Below are positions 24,857 through 35,061 of a DNA stretch of 64,000 bases, one piece after another. The position numbers were made by a program, and so were the translations under genes. The notes below the pieces were generated by a model that saw only the letters and a list, made by a program, of their open reading frames with translations, made no database searches and had not been told where the DNA came from. The DNA comes from DASUAS01 sp963720765 (GTDB lineage: Bacteria; Actinomycetota; Acidimicrobiia; IMCC26256; DASPTH01). The stretch covers positions 124,001-188,000 of the forward strand of contig CAVRGS010000004.1 in the NCBI GenBank assembly GCA_963720765.1, given 5' to 3'. The number at the start of each line of letters is the position of its first letter. Positions within the stretch are counted from its first letter, which is position 1.

Positions 24857-26936
24857 CGGCCCGCTTCCGACGCGCTGCGGCCCTGCTCCTGGCCGCACTC
24901 GTGGTGCCGAGCGCGCTCGCCGTCACCTCGGTCGGGTCCCGTCCGGCCGGCGCGCAGAGTGCGGCGCCGACGTTCGCGCTCGCCCAGCAGAGCCCGTGGA
25001 TCGCGCCCGGCGCCGACTTCTCCATGCGCTTCGACGCCACTGGGGTGCCCCCGGGCGCACAGGTCGCGGTGACCGCGCACGATGCGCTGCAGTCGCGCAC
25101 CGCGTTCGACGACAGCATCGGCGGTGACAACTTGCCGCCGACGCGTGCCCGCCAGGAGTTCCCGTTCGACGCACTCCCCGTCGATCCCGCCTCCGGGCAA
25201 CGCGTGCTCACATATCCCAGCGGCGCGCTGGGTGACAACGGCGTGTACCCCCTCGAGGTGGATCTCCGAAGCGCCGACGACCAATCCCTCGCACACTTCG
25301 TGACCGACGTGGTCGTCGCGCCGGTCGGCGCCGACGGCGCGCTCGACCGTCGGACTACCGCTGAACGTCGCGTGGGTGTGGCCGTTGCAGGCCGAGCCCG
25401 CGTACGTGGCCAACATCCCCATCAACCCGGAGACGCTCGCCGACTTGAGGCCCACCGGACGACTCGGGCGCCAGGCCATCCAGCTCGACGGCGACACCGA
25501 CGTGCCCCTCACGCTCGCGCCGAGCCCTGAAACACTCGACGCGTGGGCGGCGCTGGGGCAGAAGGTGCCCGAGTTGGCCGCAGGTGCGGACGCGGTGCGC
25601 GCGTCGGTCGCCCAGGGCAACAAGCAGGTGCTCGCGGGGCCGTTCGTGCCGCTCGACCTGCCGTCGATCGTGCGCGGCAACCTCGAGGACGTCGTCACCC
25701 CCGTCGACGGGACGCGACCCGGCGAGCTCACACGCGGGCTGGCCGCCCTCGAGCAGTTCCTCGGTTCGCACGTCGATCCGAGCACCGCGCTCCCGGGCCA
25801 TCTCGACGCCGCGTCGCTCGGCATCCTGCAGAGCGCCAGCGTGCGTCAGCTCGTGGTCGACGGCAACGCGCTCGACGCCGGTCGCCGAGAAGTACACCCC
25901 CGCGCACCCCTACAAGATGCAGACGGCCGCGGGCGACGACGCCAGTGCGGTGACCGTGCTCGCGACCGACGACGGCCTCGAGCAGTTCCTCACCGGCGAC
26001 GCCCCACCCGCGCTGCGCGCCGCGCACCTGCTCGCCGGGCTCGCGCTCGTGGCCGGGGAGCAACCGAGCATCCCGCGGGGCATCGCGATCGCCAACCCCG
26101 CGCAGTGGGACGCCGATCCGACCCTCGTCAGTGCCGTGCTCGCGGGCTTGCGCGGCAACCCGCTGCTGCACGCCACAACCGTGGAAGGCCTGCTGCAAGC
26201 CGTCCCCGTCGCAACCGTGGACGACGCTCCCGACGCGGCGCCGGTGTTCCGCCAGCTCGCCGACTATTCGCCGCCGAAGCCGCCGGTCACCGCTCAGCAG
26301 TACGCCGAGGGCGTGCACAGCCGCGACGCCGTCGCCGACCTGGTGCCTGCGAGCGACCCCCGCGTCATCAACGCCGACCGCGCGCTGGCCACGTCGGTGG
26401 CGGCCGCATGGTCGAATCCCGGGGGCCGGCTCCGCGCCCGCGACCTGCTCGCGTCCATCGGCGACTCGGTCGACGCGTACCTGAAACAGGTCGAGGTGCA
26501 ACCTCAGAGCACCGTGACCATCACCTCCAGCAAGGCCGAGATCCCGATCAGCTTCCGAAACAACAGCAACGACGACATCGCGGTGCACGTGCAGCTCCAG
26601 AGCGACCGGTTGCTGTTCCCCGAGGGTGCCACCCGCGACATCACGCTGCCCGCCAACCACAACACGACGGTGCGGGTCGCGGTCGAGACCCGCGGCTCCG
26701 GCACGGCACCGGTGAGCATGACCGTCACCACGCCCGGTGGTCTCGCCATCGGCGGGCGGACGACGATCAAGGTCCGCTCGACCTTCGTGAGTGGTGTGGG
26801 AGTCTTCCTCACCGTGGGGGCGATCGTGTTCCTCGTGCTCTGGTGGGGTTGGGACATCCACCGTCGGCGCAAGAAGCGCTCGAAGGAGCAGCACCCGACG
26901 TACCGGTTCGCGCCGCCGTCCGGGCAACCCGCGTGA
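24853..26936 (+). CDS. DUF6049 family secreted/membrane protein (two frameshifts)
   Basis: This is the homologue of mycobacterial Rv3909, which sits directly before the MurJ gene there as well. The GTG at 24853 overlaps the GNAT stop. Residues 1-35 are a signal peptide (AALLLAALVVPSALAVTSV). The reading frame changes at about 25351, from VGADGALD to GLPLNVAWVWPLQAEPAYV, and again at about 25880, from NALDA to VAEKYTPAHPYKMQ; each change is one extra or two missing bases. The restored product has about 694 residues and ends with a membrane helix (GVFLTVGAIVFLVLWWGWDI) and a basic tail. It is probably a large extracytoplasmic protein supporting peptidoglycan synthesis. The GTGA overlap couples it to murJ. 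Confidence 0.8.
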
Positions 26937-28639
26937 CCAAGCGCCCGCGACGCGGGTACAACCCCCAGGCGCGGCTCCCCCATCTGTACCGCGACGACGT
27001 CTTCACCGACCTCGACGATCCCGGCATCGTCGAACCGGGATCGAACCCCACCGAGTCGGAGACGTCACTCGTCCGTTCGAGCGCGCTCGTCGCGCTCGGC
27101 ACGATGCTGTCCCGCGTCACCGGCTTCGCGCGCATCGCCGCCATCGCGTACGCGCTCGGCGCGTCGACGTTGGCCGGCACGTACAGCTACGCCAACGAAG
27201 CACCCAACATCGTCTACGAACTGCTGCTCGGCGGCGTGCTGACCGCGACGTTGGTCCCGCTGTTCGTGAAGTACCACGAGACCGACGACGACGAGGCGCC
27301 GAGCGCGATCTTCACGGTCGCCATCGTCGCACTCGCCGCGATCACGGTGATCGGTGTCGTCGCCGCGCCGTGGATCGTCGAGCTCTACACGCTCAACGTC
27401 AAGGGCGGGAACGTCGCCGCGCAGCAGGAGCTCGCAACCGACCTCCTCCGTCTCTTCATGCCGCAGATGCTCTTCTACGGCATCGTCACGCTCGCCACCG
27501 CGATGCTGAACGCGCGCCGACGGTTCCTCGCCGCCGCGTTCGCGCCGGTGCTCAACAACGTCGTCGTGATCGCGGTGTTCCTCGCGCTCCCCCGCATCGC
27601 CGACGGGTCGCTCACCGTGAACAGCGTGCTCGCCGACGACAAGCTCGTGCTGCTCATCGGTCTCGGCACGACCGCAGGTGTCGTCGTGATGGCGTTGGCG
27701 CTCCTGCCGCCGCTCGCCCAGTTGCGCGCCCATCTGCGCTTCCTGCCCCGGTGGAAGCACCCCGCCGTGCTCACCATGTTGCGGCTCTCGGGGTGGACCG
27801 TGGGCTACGTCATCGCGAACCAGATCGCGTTGCTCGTGGTGACGATCCTGGCCAACGGCACCGACGGCGGGCCGTTCATCTACATCAGTGCGTACGCGTT
27901 CTTCCAGCTGCCCCACGGATTGTTCGCGGTGTCGCTCATGACCACCTTCACGCCCGAGATGGCGAGCGCGGCCACGCGCGGCGACCTCGGCGCGCTGCGC
28001 ACCCAGCTCTCGCGCGGCATCCGCCTCGCGGCGATGGTCGTGGTGCCCGCGTCGGCGCTCTACATCGGCTTGGCGCGCCCGATCATCGTCGCGCTCTTGC
28101 AGCGCGGCGCGTTCTCGGCCGCCGACGCGTCGGCGGTGTCCGACACGCTCGTCGCGTTCTCGGTGGGTCTGCTGCCGTTCTCGGTCTACCTGTTCGCGAT
28201 GCGGGCGTTCTACGCGCGCCACGACACGTACACACCGTTCTGGATCAACTGCATCGAGAACGCGGTGAACATCGCGCTCGCGTTCCCGCTGTACGCGTGG
28301 CTGGGCATCCCTGGCCTCGCGCTGGCGTTCGCGCTCGCCTACTTCGTCGCCGCCATCCTCACCCTCGGGGTGCTGCGCGTCCGGTTGCGCGGCATCGACG
28401 GCGCTCAGCTCCTGTCGTCGCTCACCCGCATCGTCGCGGCCGGGGTGGTCGTCGGTGGCGTCAGCTGGGCGGTCGGCGAGTACGTCGGCTGGTCGAGCTT
28501 CGGCCGGGCGGTCGTCGCGGTGGTCGCCGGGACCGCGATCGGAGGCGTCGCGTACGTCGGGTTGCTCATGCTGCTGCGGGTCGAGGAGCTGTCGGCGCTG
28601 CGCAGCCTGGTGCCCGCCCGGCTGCGTGCGCGCTCGTGA
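26933..28639 (+). CDS. murJ: lipid II flippase MurJ (MviN)
   Basis: A 568-residue membrane protein from the GTG overlapping the DUF6049 stop. It has an N-terminal cytoplasmic stretch of about 45 residues and then about 14 hydrophobic segments. MurJ signatures include ALGTMLSRVTGFARIAAIAYALG, PNIVYELLLGGVLTATLVPLF, PHGLFAVSLMTTFTPEMASAA and RAFYARHDTYTPFWINCIENAVNIALAFPLY. It moves lipid II across the membrane. In mycobacteria MurJ carries a C-terminal pseudokinase; here the protein stops after the membrane domain and a separate kinase gene lies 1 kb downstream. Confidence 0.93.
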   Translation: MTKRPRRGYNPQARLPHLYRDDVFTDLDDPGIVEPGSNPTESETSLVRSSALVALGTMLSRVTGFARIAAIAYALGASTLAGTYSYANEAPNIVYELLLGGVLTATLVPLFVKYHETDDDEAPSAIFTVAIVALAAITVIGVVAAPWIVELYTLNVKGGNVAAQQELATDLLRLFMPQMLFYGIVTLATAMLNARRRFLAAAFAPVLNNVVVIAVFLALPRIADGSLTVNSVLADDKLVLLIGLGTTAGVVVMALALLPPLAQLRAHLRFLPRWKHPAVLTMLRLSGWTVGYVIANQIALLVVTILANGTDGGPFIYISAYAFFQLPHGLFAVSLMTTFTPEMASAATRGDLGALRTQLSRGIRLAAMVVVPASALYIGLARPIIVALLQRGAFSAADASAVSDTLVAFSVGLLPFSVYLFAMRAFYARHDTYTPFWINCIENAVNIALAFPLYAWLGIPGLALAFALAYFVAAILTLGVLRVRLRGIDGAQLLSSLTRIVAAGVVVGGVSWAVGEYVGWSSFGRAVVAVVAGTAIGGVAYVGLLMLLRVEELSALRSLVPARLRARS

Positions 28640-28694
28640 GGCGTGCAACGATCATGACCACGGCCAGAGCCGCACGAACACAGGAGCGACACCA

Positions 28695-29531
28695 GTGAGC
28701 ATCCGGGTGGTCACCGACAGCAGCTGCGACCTGCCGCAGTCGCTGGTCGACGCGCTGCGCATCGAGATCGTCCCGCTCACCATCCGCTTCGGCGACGAGG
28801 AGCTCGTCGACCGCGAGGAGCTGAGCGCCGACGAGTTCTGGCAGCGCCTCGAGCAGTCCAAGCTCCTGCCCGAGACCGCGGCGCCGTCGGCCGGCGCGTT
28901 CGAGGCCAAGTTCCGCGAGCTGCTGGCGCGCGGGGCCACCGGCATCGTGTGCATCAACCTGTCGTCGCACCTCTCGGCCACCATGCAGGCGGCGCAGGTG
29001 GCCGCGGCGGCCGTGTCCAACGACATCCCCGTGCAGGTCATCGACTCGCAGAGCGCGTCGATGGGGCTCGGCAACCTGTGCCTCACCGCGGCGCGGCGCG
29101 CCGCCGACGGCGACTCGCTCGAGGCCATCGTGCAGGAGGTCGTGAACCGGCGCGACCGCACGAAGCTCTTCGCGACCCTCGACACGCTCGAGTTCCTCAA
29201 GCGCGGCGGCCGCGTCGGCAACGCACGCGCGCTGCTCGGTACCGTGCTGTCGATCAAACCCGTCGTGGAGCTGCGCGACGGTGTCGTCGAGGAGGCCGGC
29301 AAGGTACGGACCCGGTCAAAGGCGCTCAAGCTGCTCGCGGCCAAGGCGTCGGAGGGGAAGATCGAGCACCTCGCGGTGCTCCACGGCAACGCGCCCGACG
29401 TCGACGAGCTGCTCGCGTTGCTCGAACCCGTCTTCCCTCGCGACGACATCATCACCGGCGTCGTCGGACCGGTCATCGGAACCCACGCGGGCCCCCGGGT
29501 CATCGGAGTGACCTACCAGGTGGTCCGCTGA
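28695..29531 (+). CDS. DegV family fatty-acid-binding protein
   Basis: GTG 28695 follows CAGGAGCGAC and gives 278 residues. The DegV hallmarks are VVTDSSCDLPQSLVDALRIEIVPLTIRFG, LPETAAPSAGAFEAKFRELL, INLSSHLSATMQAAQ and VIDSQSASMGLG. A KFLKRGG-like segment appears as EFLKRGGRVGNA. DegV proteins bind a fatty acid and can serve as FakB partners of a fatty acid kinase. No FakA is seen here. It lies within the murJ-kinase-sigma run. Confidence 0.9.
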   Translation: MSIRVVTDSSCDLPQSLVDALRIEIVPLTIRFGDEELVDREELSADEFWQRLEQSKLLPETAAPSAGAFEAKFRELLARGATGIVCINLSSHLSATMQAAQVAAAAVSNDIPVQVIDSQSASMGLGNLCLTAARRAADGDSLEAIVQEVVNRRDRTKLFATLDTLEFLKRGGRVGNARALLGTVLSIKPVVELRDGVVEEAGKVRTRSKALKLLAAKASEGKIEHLAVLHGNAPDVDELLALLEPVFPRDDIITGVVGPVIGTHAGPRVIGVTYQVVR

Positions 29532-29547
29532 CGACAACAATGCTCTC

Positions 29548-31116
29548 GTGGAGTTGACCGCACCCGGCACCGTTCTCGGCGGCCGCTACCGCTTGGTGTC
29601 CCCCATCGCGCGCGGCGGCATGGCCACGGTGTGGGTGGCCGACGATCCGGTGCTGTCGCGCCGCGTGGCGGTCAAGATCCTCCGCTCCGACCTCGCGGCC
29701 GACGACGGCACCCGGGTCCGCTTCCGCCACGAGGCCATCGCCGCGGCCCGGCTCTCCCACCCCAACATCGTCTCCACCTACGACACCGGCGACGACGACG
29801 GCGTGGCCTACATCGTGATGGAGCTCATCGAGGGCCCCACCCTGCGCCACCTCATCGACCAACAGGGTGGCCTTCCCGTGGCCGACGTCATCCGCATCGG
29901 CAAGCAGGTGGGCGATGCCCTCGACGCCGCGCACCGCGCCGGTCTCGTGCACCGCGACGTGAAGCCGGCCAACGTGCTGGTGCCGCCGTCGGGACCGGTG
30001 AAGGTCACCGACTTCGGCATCGCCAAGGCCGCGGGTGCCGACGACCTCACCCGCACCGGCACCGTGATGGGCACGGCGCGGTACCTCGCGCCCGAGCAGG
30101 TCAACGGCCGGCCCACCGACCCGCGCACCGACGTGTACGCGCTCGGGTTGCTCATGTACGAGGCCCTCTGCGGCCACCCGCCGTTCGGTGGCGACACCGA
30201 GATCGCGACGGCAATGGCTCGCCTCACCACCTCCGCGCCCGCGGTGCGCGACGAACGGCCGGAGGTGTCACAGGCGCTCGACGACGTGATCCACCGTTGC
30301 CTCGCTCGCCAGCCCGCGGCGCGCTTCGGTTCCGCGGCCGCGGTGCGCGACGCGCTCGACCGCGCCCGACTCGACCCCACCGGCGCGATCCCGCGTCCGA
30401 TGGTCGGGCCGGCTGCGGCCCCGAAGGCTCCGTCTCGGGCGCCGGCGGGATCCGGGGGCGTGCAGCCTCCCGCGCACACCCGTCCCCAGCCCCTGCCGGT
30501 CCCGGTCGCCACCACGCCGGTGCGCCGGCGGAGGCGACGCCTCACGTGGCTGTGGGTGTTGCTGGTCGTACTGGTCGCGATCGCGGGAGGCGTCGCCGCG
30601 TACGTGCTGGTCAGCGACAGCTCGGGATCGAGCCCCGGCAACGGCGCCGGGGCCCCGTCAGCGCCGTCGGCCGCGACCGCGACCATCACCGGGGCCACCT
30701 CGTTCGATCCGCTCGGCGACGGCACCGAGAGCCCCGATCTGGTCGCGAACGCGGTCGACGGAGACCCGACCACGGCCTGGTCCACCGAGCAGTACGACCA
30801 GTTCCCGGACGGGCCGAAGACCGGGGTCGGCCTCGCGCTGTCGCTCGACCGCGAGTACGACGTGTCGAAGGTGACGGTCGACGCGCTCCGCGCCGGATGG
30901 GGCGCGTCGATCTACGTGAGCGACAAATCGGTCGACAGCCTCAGCACGCTCGGCGATTGGGGTGACGCACGAGCCAGCGGGTCCGATCTCGACCGCACCA
31001 AGGCATTCCAGTTCAGCGGCGTGAAGGGCCAGTCGGTGTTGGTGTGGTTCACGCAACTCCCGACGGGCGACAACGGCAGGCACTATGTCGAAGTGACCGG
31101 GGTGAAGGTTGCGTGA
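29548..31116 (+). CDS. transmembrane serine/threonine protein kinase
   Basis: A 522-residue PknB-type kinase from GTG 29548. The kinase domain (about 13-275) has catalytic residues: Lys43 (VAVKIL), Asp137 in HRDVKPAN, DFG at 155-157 and APEQ. A Pro-rich linker and a basic stop precede a membrane helix (LTWLWVLLVVLVAIAGGVAAYVLV). The outside domain of about 150 residues starts ATITGATSFDPLGDG and resembles the discoidin-like C-terminal domain of mycobacterial MviN. So the kinase/ectodomain that is fused to MurJ in mycobacteria is here a separate, apparently active protein. It probably senses the cell wall and phosphorylates cell-wall regulators. Confidence 0.92.
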   Translation: MELTAPGTVLGGRYRLVSPIARGGMATVWVADDPVLSRRVAVKILRSDLAADDGTRVRFRHEAIAAARLSHPNIVSTYDTGDDDGVAYIVMELIEGPTLRHLIDQQGGLPVADVIRIGKQVGDALDAAHRAGLVHRDVKPANVLVPPSGPVKVTDFGIAKAAGADDLTRTGTVMGTARYLAPEQVNGRPTDPRTDVYALGLLMYEALCGHPPFGGDTEIATAMARLTTSAPAVRDERPEVSQALDDVIHRCLARQPAARFGSAAAVRDALDRARLDPTGAIPRPMVGPAAAPKAPSRAPAGSGGVQPPAHTRPQPLPVPVATTPVRRRRRRLTWLWVLLVVLVAIAGGVAAYVLVSDSSGSSPGNGAGAPSAPSAATATITGATSFDPLGDGTESPDLVANAVDGDPTTAWSTEQYDQFPDGPKTGVGLALSLDREYDVSKVTVDALRAGWGASIYVSDKSVDSLSTLGDWGDARASGSDLDRTKAFQFSGVKGQSVLVWFTQLPTGDNGRHYVEVTGVKVA

Positions 31117-31690
31117 CGACGACGACGGCACCCTCGTCGCTCGCGCTGTCGACGGTGACCGGCGCGCCCTCGAGTTGCTCCTCGATCGTCACGCAGACCG
31201 CATCCACGCGGTGTGTCGCCGGATCGTCGCCCATCCCGAGGACGCGCTCGACGCCACCCAGGAGGCGATGATCGCGATCGCACGCGGCATCTCCCGCTTC
31301 GACGGGCGCGCTGCGTTCAGCACCTGGTGCTACCGGATCGCCACCAACGCCGCGCTCGACGAGCTCCGCCGGCAGCGACGCCGCCCCGTGCCTGCGCACC
31401 CCGACGCACCCGAACCGGTCGCGGCCGGGTCGGCACCCGAGGACGTCGTGGCGGCGCGCATCGACGTCGACGCCGCCCTCCAGCACGTGCCCGAGGAGTT
31501 CCGGGCGGCCGTCGTGCTGCGCGACCTGTGCGACCTCGACTACGCCGAGATCGCGGAGGTGCTCGACATCCCTCCCGGGACGGTGCGCTCGCGGATCTCC
31601 CGGGGACGCGCGATCCTCGTGGAACGGCTCGGACCGCCACATCCAGGGAACCGAGTACCCGCGAACGAACGTCAGAACGACGATGGCTGA
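31109..31690 (+). CDS. ECF sigma factor, SigM-like
   Basis: TTG 31109, inside the end of the kinase gene (8-base overlap), gives 193 residues. Region 2 is ELLLDRHADRIHAVCRRIVAHPEDALDATQEAMIAIARGISRFDGRAAFSTWCYRIATNAALDELRR. Region 4 is VPEEFRAAVVLRDLCDLDYAEIAEVLDIPPGTVRSRISRGRAIL. The gene position matches mycobacterial sigM (Rv3911), before the trxB-trxA genes. The next gene overlaps by 8 bases and is the likely anti-sigma factor. Confidence 0.9.
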   Translation: MRDDDDGTLVARAVDGDRRALELLLDRHADRIHAVCRRIVAHPEDALDATQEAMIAIARGISRFDGRAAFSTWCYRIATNAALDELRRQRRRPVPAHPDAPEPVAAGSAPEDVVAARIDVDAALQHVPEEFRAAVVLRDLCDLDYAEIAEVLDIPPGTVRSRISRGRAILVERLGPPHPGNRVPANERQNDDG

Positions 31691-32297
31691 CGACGAACGG
31701 AGCGCAGAGGTCGGGAGCTGGCTCGAGGTCGAGCCGCTCGACGACGTCACCCGCCGCCGGCTCGTCTCGGCCGCGCTGCGCGAGACCGCGGACGCGCCGG
31801 CCCCTGCCCGCCCGTGGCGCACCTGGCGGTGGCTCGCGGCGGCCGCCGCGGTCGTGATCATCGCCGTCGGCACCCTCGCGGTGGTCACCTCGGGCGGAGG
31901 TGACGACACCCGGGCCGCGTCACGCGGGGACCGCAGCGCGCTCGCCCCGAAGAACTTCGGCCAGGCGCTCACGGTCGCTCCCGACGTCGGCGACTTCGGC
32001 AACCTCGACGACGCAACCAACCTCGCCCGTCTGCGCGCCGCGCTCGGCAACCCCTCCGCCGAGGCGGTCGAGCCCCAGGCGGCGGCGGGAGCGGCGAGCG
32101 ACTCGGCGCGATCCACACCACTGCCGTCGCTCCCTGGTTGCTCGCGGGGCACCGTCGGGACGGTGATCGCCAGCGGCTCCGGCACGATCGCGGGTCATGC
32201 GGTGACCGTCGTGCTGCTGGAGGGTCCCGACGGCACGCGTTCGATCCAGGCCCTGTTCCAGGACTCCTGCACGGGCCGCGACCTCGGCTCCCCCTGA
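31683..32297 (+). CDS. putative membrane anti-sigma factor
   Basis: A 204-residue protein. The N-terminal cytoplasmic part of about 45 residues (WLEVEPLDDVTRRRLVSAALRET) precedes one membrane helix (RWLAAAAAVVIIAVGTLAVVTS). An extracytoplasmic domain with two Cys residues follows (SLPGCSRGTVG, LFQDSCTGRDLG) and could form a disulfide. No HxxxCxxC zinc motif is seen. The assignment rests on topology and on the 8-base overlap with the sigma gene, as in the SigM-RsmA pair of mycobacteria. Confidence 0.65.
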   Translation: MADDERSAEVGSWLEVEPLDDVTRRRLVSAALRETADAPAPARPWRTWRWLAAAAAVVIIAVGTLAVVTSGGGDDTRAASRGDRSALAPKNFGQALTVAPDVGDFGNLDDATNLARLRAALGNPSAEAVEPQAAAGAASDSARSTPLPSLPGCSRGTVGTVIASGSGTIAGHAVTVVLLEGPDGTRSIQALFQDSCTGRDLGSP

Positions 32298-32385
32298 CGC
32301 GAGTCCGCGCGCAACCGGTTCGGGTACGCTCCGTGATCCGCGTCAACCGGCCCGGTACCAGGCCGAGCAACGAGCAGGAGGCGCC

Positions 32386-32671
32386 GTGGCGGACTGGACG
32401 ACCGATGCGGTCGACACGCTGGAGAACGTCGTCGCCGCGGTGCGCGACAAGACCGTCGTACCCGCGCAGAAGGCCACCAAGGCCGTCGTCTTCGGCCTGC
32501 TGGTCGCCTTCTTCGTGCTCACCGCGTTGCTCATGCTCGCCATCGCGCTCTTCCGCGTGCTGGTCGTGCTCACCGGCACGGTCTGGGCGGCCTACCTGAT
32601 CCTGGGCGGAATCTTCGTGCTCGCGGGGGCGTTCGTGTGGACGCTGCGCTCACCGCGGAACGAGGACGCGA

Positions 32672-32679
<8 letters not shown>
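32386..32679 (+). CDS. small two-TM membrane protein, holin-like
   Basis: A 97-residue protein from GTG 32386 (CAGGAGGCGCC upstream). A charged N-terminal segment of about 30 residues is followed by two hydrophobic helices (AVVFGLLVAFFVLTALLMLAIAL and VLTGTVWAAYLILGGIFVLAGAFVWTL) and a short acidic tail. The architecture resembles the phage-holin-like DUF1469 group, but the match is weak. The stop overlaps the trxB start by 8 bases, so it is co-translated with thioredoxin reductase. Confidence 0.6.
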
Positions 32680-33610
<931 letters not shown>

Positions 33611-33652
33611 CGTCGGCGGCACCCCGGCCCGCAAATCCGACCTGGGCACTCG

Positions 33653-33678
33653 GGAATGCTCACGGGTCCGGGGCCGTT
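33653..33678 (+). promoter_or_regulatory. SigR/SigH-type promoter in front of trxA
   Basis: GGAAT (33653-33657), 18 bases, then GTT (33676-33678). This is exactly the GGAAT-N18-GTT pattern of thiol-stress sigma factors SigR (Streptomyces) and SigH (mycobacteria), whose classic targets include thioredoxin genes. The expected transcription start is about 40 bases upstream of the trxA GTG. A second element TAGACT at 33697-33702 could be a housekeeping -10. Confidence 0.6.
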
Positions 33679-33730
33679 GTCGCCGGGAGCACGTCGGTAG
33701 ACTCGACCGACCTCAGGAAAGGACCACCCA

Positions 33731-34060
33731 GTGGCCGACGACATTCTCAACCTCTCCGATGCGACGTTCGACGAGACCATTGCCGGCGCCGACACGCCGG
33801 TGCTCGTCGACTTCTGGGCCGAGTGGTGTGGTCCCTGCAAGATGATCGCCCCCACGCTGGCCGAGATCGCCAGCGAGCAGAAGGGCAAGCTCGCCATCGG
33901 CAAGCTCAACGTCGACGACAACCCCGACACCGCTCGGCGGTTCGACGTCATGAGCATCCCGACCCTCCTGGTCTTCAAGGACGGGCAGCAGGTGAAGCGC
34001 CTCGTCGGCGCCAAGGGCAAGGGCCAGCTGCTCCAGGACCTCGCCGAGTTCATCGCTTGA
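33731..34060 (+). CDS. trxA: thioredoxin
   Basis: A 109-residue thioredoxin from GTG 33731 (AGGAAAGGA upstream). The active site FWAEWCGPCKMIAP has Cys33 and Cys36, and the cis-Pro loop is SIPTLLVFKDG. It reduces disulfides in cytosolic proteins and is recharged by TrxB encoded just upstream. The stop overlaps the TTG start of the next gene (TTGA). A SigR-type promoter lies in the 120-base gap upstream. Confidence 0.96.
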   Translation: MADDILNLSDATFDETIAGADTPVLVDFWAEWCGPCKMIAPTLAEIASEQKGKLAIGKLNVDDNPDTARRFDVMSIPTLLVFKDGQQVKRLVGAKGKGQLLQDLAEFIA

Positions 34061-35061
34061 GCGACCCGGCCGTGCTCCGGCCGGGCAGCCACGGCGAGGC
34101 CGTGCGCGACCTCCAGGTCCGTCTCGGCGCCCTGGGTCACGAGATCCCGGTGGTCGAAGCCGGCGGATACGGCGCAGCCACCGAGCAGGTGGTGCGGACG
34201 TTCCAGGAGGCGCGCGGGCTGCGCGTCGACGGCGTCTGCGGCCCCCAGACCTGGGCGGCGGTGGTGGAGAGCGGCTACCGCCTCGGTGACCGGCTCCTCT
34301 ACCGCCGCCGTCCCATGCTCCGCGGCGACGACGTCGCCGAATTGCAGCGCCGCCTCAACGGCCTCGGCTTCGACGCCGGGCGCGAAGACGGCATCCTCGG
34401 CGACGACACCACTCGGGCGTTGATCGAGTTCCAGCGCAACATGAGCCTCCCGACCGATGGGATGTGCGGGACGGCGACCCTCGCGGTGCTCGAGCGGGTC
34501 GGTGGTCTCGCCGACGGTTCGGTCGCCGTGGTCCGTGAGCGCGAAGCCCTGCGTCGGGGGCCGCACCGGTTGGAAGGTCGGCGGGTCTTCGTGGCCGCCG
34601 CGCCCGGGTTCGAGACGCTCGCCAACCTGGTGGTGCGGGGGCTCGTCGAGCTCGGCGCCGGGGCGGCGCTGGACGCGACCGGAGCCGACGACCCGGTACT
34701 GGCCGCCGAGGCGAACCGGTACGCCGCCGACCTCTTCCTCGCGTTCCGCGCCGGCGACTCCCCTGGCTGTCGCTGCAGCTACTACGAGTCGGGGCGCTTT
34801 CGCTCGGAGGCCGGCCACGCGGTGGCCGAATCGGTGAGCCAGGAGCTGGCCCCGATCCTCGGCGACGACGCCTGTGTGGCGGGCCGTACCTACGCGGTGC
34901 TCCGCGAGACCCGCATGGCCGCGGTCATCTGCGAGCCCGTGGCGGCCGACGACGTCGCCACCATGCGCACGCTGGTCGTGCGCGGCGCCGACGTCGCCCA
35001 CGCGGTGGTCCGGGGCGTCCGTCGCGGCGTGGAGCAGCCGACGCCCGAAGTCTCGACCTAG
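34057..35061 (+). CDS. CwlM-like peptidoglycan-binding pseudo-amidase
   Basis: TTG 34057 overlaps the trxA stop and gives 334 residues. Two PG_binding_1 repeats are clear: VLRPGSHGEAVRDLQVRLGALGH...GAATEQVVRTFQEARGLRVDGVCGPQTWAAV and MLRGDDVAELQRRLNGLGFD...FQRNMSLPTDGMCGTATL. The C-terminal third has the amidase_3 fold pattern but lacks the zinc ligands: the first His site reads VFVAAAPGF and the second reads ADLFLAFRAGD instead of SIHAN. It is therefore probably a regulator, like mycobacterial CwlM (Rv3915 in the same position), which activates MurA when phosphorylated. No signal peptide is visible. Convergent with parB. Confidence 0.82.
   Translation: MSDPAVLRPGSHGEAVRDLQVRLGALGHEIPVVEAGGYGAATEQVVRTFQEARGLRVDGVCGPQTWAAVVESGYRLGDRLLYRRRPMLRGDDVAELQRRLNGLGFDAGREDGILGDDTTRALIEFQRNMSLPTDGMCGTATLAVLERVGGLADGSVAVVREREALRRGPHRLEGRRVFVAAAPGFETLANLVVRGLVELGAGAALDATGADDPVLAAEANRYAADLFLAFRAGDSPGCRCSYYESGRFRSEAGHAVAESVSQELAPILGDDACVAGRTYAVLRETRMAAVICEPVAADDVATMRTLVVRGADVAHAVVRGVRRGVEQPTPEVST

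Noticed and set aside
24853..28639. A single 1087-residue fusion of DUF6049 and MurJ
   Set aside because: The long frame arises because the second frameshift in the DUF6049 gene leaves its middle part in the MurJ frame. The GTGA overlap at 26933 marks the true gene border.
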